12,283 bases of DNA, taken from Rhizophlyctis rosea (taxonomy: Eukaryota; Chytridiomycota; Chytridiomycetes; Rhizophlyctidales; Rhizophlyctidaceae). This document shows positions 9,601 through 12,283 of the stretch, piece by piece (position 1 is the first letter of the stretch; each line of letters begins with the position of its first letter). The stretch is taken from positions 10,349 to 22,631 of the forward strand of contig JADGJC010000495.1 of the NCBI GenBank assembly GCA_027596075.1, read 5' to 3'. The position numbers and the translations under genes were made by a program. Under the pieces are notes generated by a model. That model saw only the letters and a list, made by a program, of their open reading frames with translations, did not search any database and was not told where the DNA came from.

Positions 9601-9968
9601 TTGCCTGCTTCCCCTGAGGAATTCGACTGGACTGCCTGCTTGGTGCACCCGTTGTTTTTTCTGTTGAAGGTACTCTTCTCTTCCTCACTCCCCTCCTTCC
9701 TTTCCTTCACTTTATGCCAGTCTTTACCACATCGCAGTCACCAATCTACCTCCCAGCCAACAGTATTTTGGATGTGCATTTCTGGCCATTGTGTGATGCG
9801 CGGAAGGTTTGGTATGAGCGGGGTGCGGTGCCGGAGTTGGTGGGTGAGGATGGGATTGTTTTGCCGCTTGTTGGGGAGCGGAGTGAGGTGCGTAATGTTG
9901 GGAGGAGGAGTAGTTGGGGTGGGTGTAATGTAACGGGGTCGTGTGTGTCCTCGGTCGCTGCGGTGTGA
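9601..9968 (+). pseudogene. 3' remnant of a PRMT5/Skb1-type protein arginine methyltransferase
   Basis: Two pieces joined by a phase-0 intron-like gap (9670-9737, GTACTC to CGCAG) match the C-terminal end of PRMT5. The first carries PASPEEF and then HPLFFLLK, where the family has a segment ending in FPIFFPLK. The second has PIYLPANSILDVHFW and then RKVWYE, followed near the end by RNVGRRSSW, corresponding to the family's conserved NxGGRS-type tail. PRMT5 makes symmetric dimethylarginine on histones and splicing factors; this fragment has only part of the beta-barrel end and no S-adenosylmethionine-binding or double-E catalytic region. Lesions: the Trp normally following KVWYE is Arg, and the terminal Ser-Trp is followed by a shifted frame. 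Dropping one G from the G-run near 9914 would bring the frame to a stop at 9931-9933. No intact upstream exon was found, so it is most likely a truncated, decayed copy. Confidence 0.75.
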
Positions 9969-10170
9969 GGTGATGTACATATAACGTTTTCGCTAATGCA
10001 GCAGAGTTGCTGCGCAATGTCATGATTCCACCGCTTGGCAGAACCTATCTCCCTGGATGGGGCCTGATAGTTTTGTTCTGAACCGCGTACAAGCCACTAA
10101 TGATATATTTTAATGCGCAAACAGCATTTTGCACTCCTTCCGACTATCCTATTATGCAAACGGCTGCTTC

Positions 10171-10820
10171 CTACGAATTTTGGACCGCACCTTCCCAGAA
10201 ATGACCCAGAACCATGCATCCGACTCTGACAATGACTGCTTTCTTATGGACGTTGCCTGGAAGGTTCATCGCCGCGTAATCAAATATAGCCCGGCCTCCA
10301 CCATCCCAATTATCCTCGATGGCGCGCCAGACTGGGACAATATGCTGGGGATTCTTATACGCCTCATCAATGGTATGCAAATAGCTTCCGATTGCCATGG
10401 CCAGTTTTACTTGTGGCCGTACATTGGGTGCGGTCAACGCGATGGCATCGGCGATGACTGAGTATGGGAAGTTGTTGTCGATGGGTTCCGGAACGTATTT
10501 GGAGACGATAAGGTGCACGAGGTTTATGAGGAATTTTTCGTCCTGCGTGGTTATTGCGGTACGGACTTTTTCGCTCAAAGTTTCGTATGTCACTTCACTG
10601 TCGTACAATCCGATGAACTCTTTGTGCCCATTCCGTACAGCCCATTCCCAGCACGCGTCGACACCCCGGGTGAAGTGCCTCCGGCTTCGGCGACGAGGAG
10701 GTCGTGCTTGGTGATGACTTTGCGGGTGGCGCGTGTTGCGTTGCGGAGTCTCTGCGCGGTGAGAGGTTCGCAGACTCTGGCGACGAAGGGGTAGAGTTCG
10801 GTGGGTAGGGGTGGGATCAT
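10171..10820 (-). pseudogene. F-box-like protein gene with a single frameshift
   Basis: From ATG at 10820, 46 codons read MIPPLPTELYPFVARVCEPL and on to LLVAEA, an F-box-like N-terminus with the usual LPxEL opening. At about 10683 the coding signal moves to the next frame, which continues (RGVDACWEWAVRNGHKEFIG) without a stop for 170 codons to 10171. One missing base in the run GAAGCCGGAGG explains the shift. The second part contains segments such as KFLINLVHLIVSKYVPEPID and APNVRPQVKLAMAIGSYL and looks alpha-helical. The GHKEFIG part resembles the opening of an ankyrin-type helix pair, but I see no clear ankyrin repeat series, so the gene may end early or be truncated. Either a recent pseudogene or an assembly error; without the shift it would be a protein of about 216 residues. 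Function would presumably be as an adaptor, which is inference only. Confidence 0.65.
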
Positions 10821-11304
10821 GTTTTTTGTGTTGATGAGGATTTCGGTTTTTGTGGAGAGGTGGGGTTTGGTGAGGAGGTAAGTTTCGTGGTGGGGTACGT
10901 TCGTGCGGTGAGCTATTGGTGAGGGTGACCGTCAGTAGGTGCTGGATCTGGCAGAGATAAAAACGGATTTGGTTTAACGCCGAGTTTTGGTAGATGGGTG
11001 TGGGAATGGGGGCTGGCTTTCAAAATTCAACCGTGCCAGCAAAAGGGTTCAATTTGACACGAGCCCGCACAGCTTGGTCAATGTGGGACTAAAATGGCAT
11101 GATTTGTGTAACCATATATGGTCAAATGAACACGTGGACCAATGGTCAAATGAACGCTTACGTCCGGCCTTTGTGAAGCTCTTGTGCTTGCAGTCTAGGT
11201 CCAACTTTCCCACACTTCCACACTCCACTCCTTTCCCACCCTCCGACTTCGTCCAAACCTCATCGCGCTTTCACACCATAGGTTGAATATTCAAGTTGAA
11301 CAAG
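10821..11304. other. Region with no supported gene
   Basis: About 480 bp between divergently placed fragments. A plus-strand frame at 10987-11286 shows no recognisable motif. The stretch 11200-11280 is pyrimidine-rich, as is the leader of the intact F-box gene at 5180-5235; the resemblance is too loose to call homology. Confidence 0.45.
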
Positions 11305-11312
11305 GCAGGTAT

Positions 11313-11981
11313 GACTCGTGCTGTCAACGTTTCAAACACCACACCTCAGCACCGAACGCGCAGTTCTACCTGGACCTCAATCCTCGAACCATCAGCATTT
11401 ATCGCGACCTCGTTCCGCTGTTTCGCAACCCCGTGCACATCTTTGAGCGTCTTTCCAGCAACTGCATGCATCGTCGTACCGCACCGGCACTGAATCTACC
11501 TCATACGAATGGTCTGCCGCCATGCGAGGATTCATGCGCAAGCTGCTGGGGGAATCAGCAGCATCATGAGTGTGTCCGACCGTGGGTGGGCCTCAACACG
11601 GAAGATCTCAAAGTCTGTTTCTTGCAAGTCCAAAATCTGCCTACAGATTTCAGAGAATATCAAACTTTGTGTCAGTCTGTGATGGGCAAGCGGATGTTGG
11701 TGCCGCTGCGGCTGCTGTGCGTTTGGTCCGAAAAGCATCCTTATATTGGTCATTGGTCATGTGGGTGGCGGGTAGTGGGTCATTGGCATCCCCATTTCCT
11801 TAGGGGGCTGCGTTTGCTCGAGTCGGACCGGAGTGCAGAGGTGAGGTTGACGGTATGTAAGTTGGATGAGGATGGCTTGGTTGTTGCGCGTTCGGTTAGG
11901 GGTAGAGAGCTATCGACAGAAGGCTTGGCAGTTGATGGGCGGAAGTATCTTATGTGCAGTTACATCGAGCGCGAGGGGTAA
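11313..11981 (+). pseudogene. Paralogous copy of the F-box protein C-terminal region, lacking the F-box
   Basis: The frame is open to TAA at 11979-11981 and aligns with residues from about 148 to the end of the intact F-box protein. Clear matches are YLDLNPRTISIYRDLVPLF against YLDHNPRTISILRDLVPLF, then ERLSSNCMHRRT, GLPPC, CVRPWVGLN, WHPHFLRGL and KYLMC. The protein is diverged, but the frame is intact for about 220 codons. No F-box coding sequence precedes it, and the first in-frame ATG is at 11466, inside the homologous region. Just upstream, 11305-11319 matches the leader of the intact gene (5261-5275) in 13 of 15 bases, suggesting an internal deletion of the N-terminal half. It could instead be a live gene with an unidentified upstream exon, since a GT (11309-11310) follows a CAG there. 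I favour a truncated paralog. Confidence 0.7.
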
Positions 11982-12283
11982 TTTGTTTTTTACAGAGACT
12001 GATAGTAAGTTGTGAATGATTGCACACAAGATGGTAAATAAAGAGAACATGTATTGAAAACTTCCCCTCATGGGTCAAAATGTCTTGAATTGGACGCATT
12101 CAATTAATTTCGAGGCACGGTCCTGCAGAATCTCAAACCGCATAATGAATGAGAGGCAGGAAACCGTGATTTGGATGATGTGCAAATTGCCATCGTCGGT
12201 TCCAGCCCCAGTCTGCCTCCCCAGGCAACGCTTCAGCTGAAAACTCGCACTGTGATTGCGAGCCTCAGACAAGGAGCAGAGAC
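11982..12283. other. Right edge, no supported gene
   Basis: An AATAAA hexamer at 12037-12042 lies 56 bp after the stop of the truncated F-box copy and could be its polyadenylation signal. A minus-strand frame (12272-12075) has no recognisable motif, and the window ends too soon to judge it. Confidence 0.4.

Noticed and set aside
9724..10023. Minus-strand frames rich in Thr, Pro and His
   Set aside because: They are antisense to the PRMT5-like remnant and show low-complexity composition with no motif.
1..12283. Mobile elements, CRISPR arrays, tRNA or rRNA genes
   Set aside because: I looked for transposase or reverse transcriptase motifs, terminal repeats, spaced direct repeats and tRNA T-loop sequences and found nothing I could support.

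Overview
The window is eukaryotic nuclear DNA, most likely from a fungus. It has intron-rich housekeeping genes with short GT-AG introns (about 59-274 bp). Protein-coding similarity was judged by eye. An early-diverging lineage such as a chytrid is my guess, from intron density and the F-box-like family; nothing here proves it.

Layout, left to right. (1) 272-1893 (+): a nine-exon ING-family chromatin reader, rebuilt as a 291-residue protein with an N-terminal ING helical domain, a basic linker and a C-terminal PHD finger. (2) 1894-2460: gene-free convergent spacer. (3) 2461-4880 (-): an eight-exon gene for the epsilon subunit of the cytosolic chaperonin CCT/TRiC, 543 residues, complete. (4) 4881-5336: divergent promoter region with inverted CCAAT boxes and a GGAT microsatellite. 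(5) 5337-6392 (+): an intronless F-box protein of 351 residues with a tandemly duplicated half F-box. (6) 6393-12283: a looser region of fragments. It holds an unrecognised minus-strand frame (7002-7412), an unrecognised terminal exon behind a convincing intron (8119-8541, minus), a decayed 3' end of a PRMT5/Skb1-type arginine methyltransferase (9601-9968, plus), a frameshifted F-box-like gene (10171-10820, minus), and a second copy of the C-terminal part of the F-box gene without its F-box (11313-11981, plus).

The left half is ordinary housekeeping: one histone-mark reader, one folding machine subunit and one probable ubiquitin-ligase adaptor, with no sign of a shared pathway. The right half looks like a gene graveyard or fast-evolving subtelomere-like segment in which partial duplicates accumulate. 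No transposase, reverse transcriptase, CRISPR array, tRNA or rRNA was recognised. I see no clear new multi-gene system; the most interesting points are the F-box family dynamics, the micro-exons of the ING gene and the clustered gene remnants.
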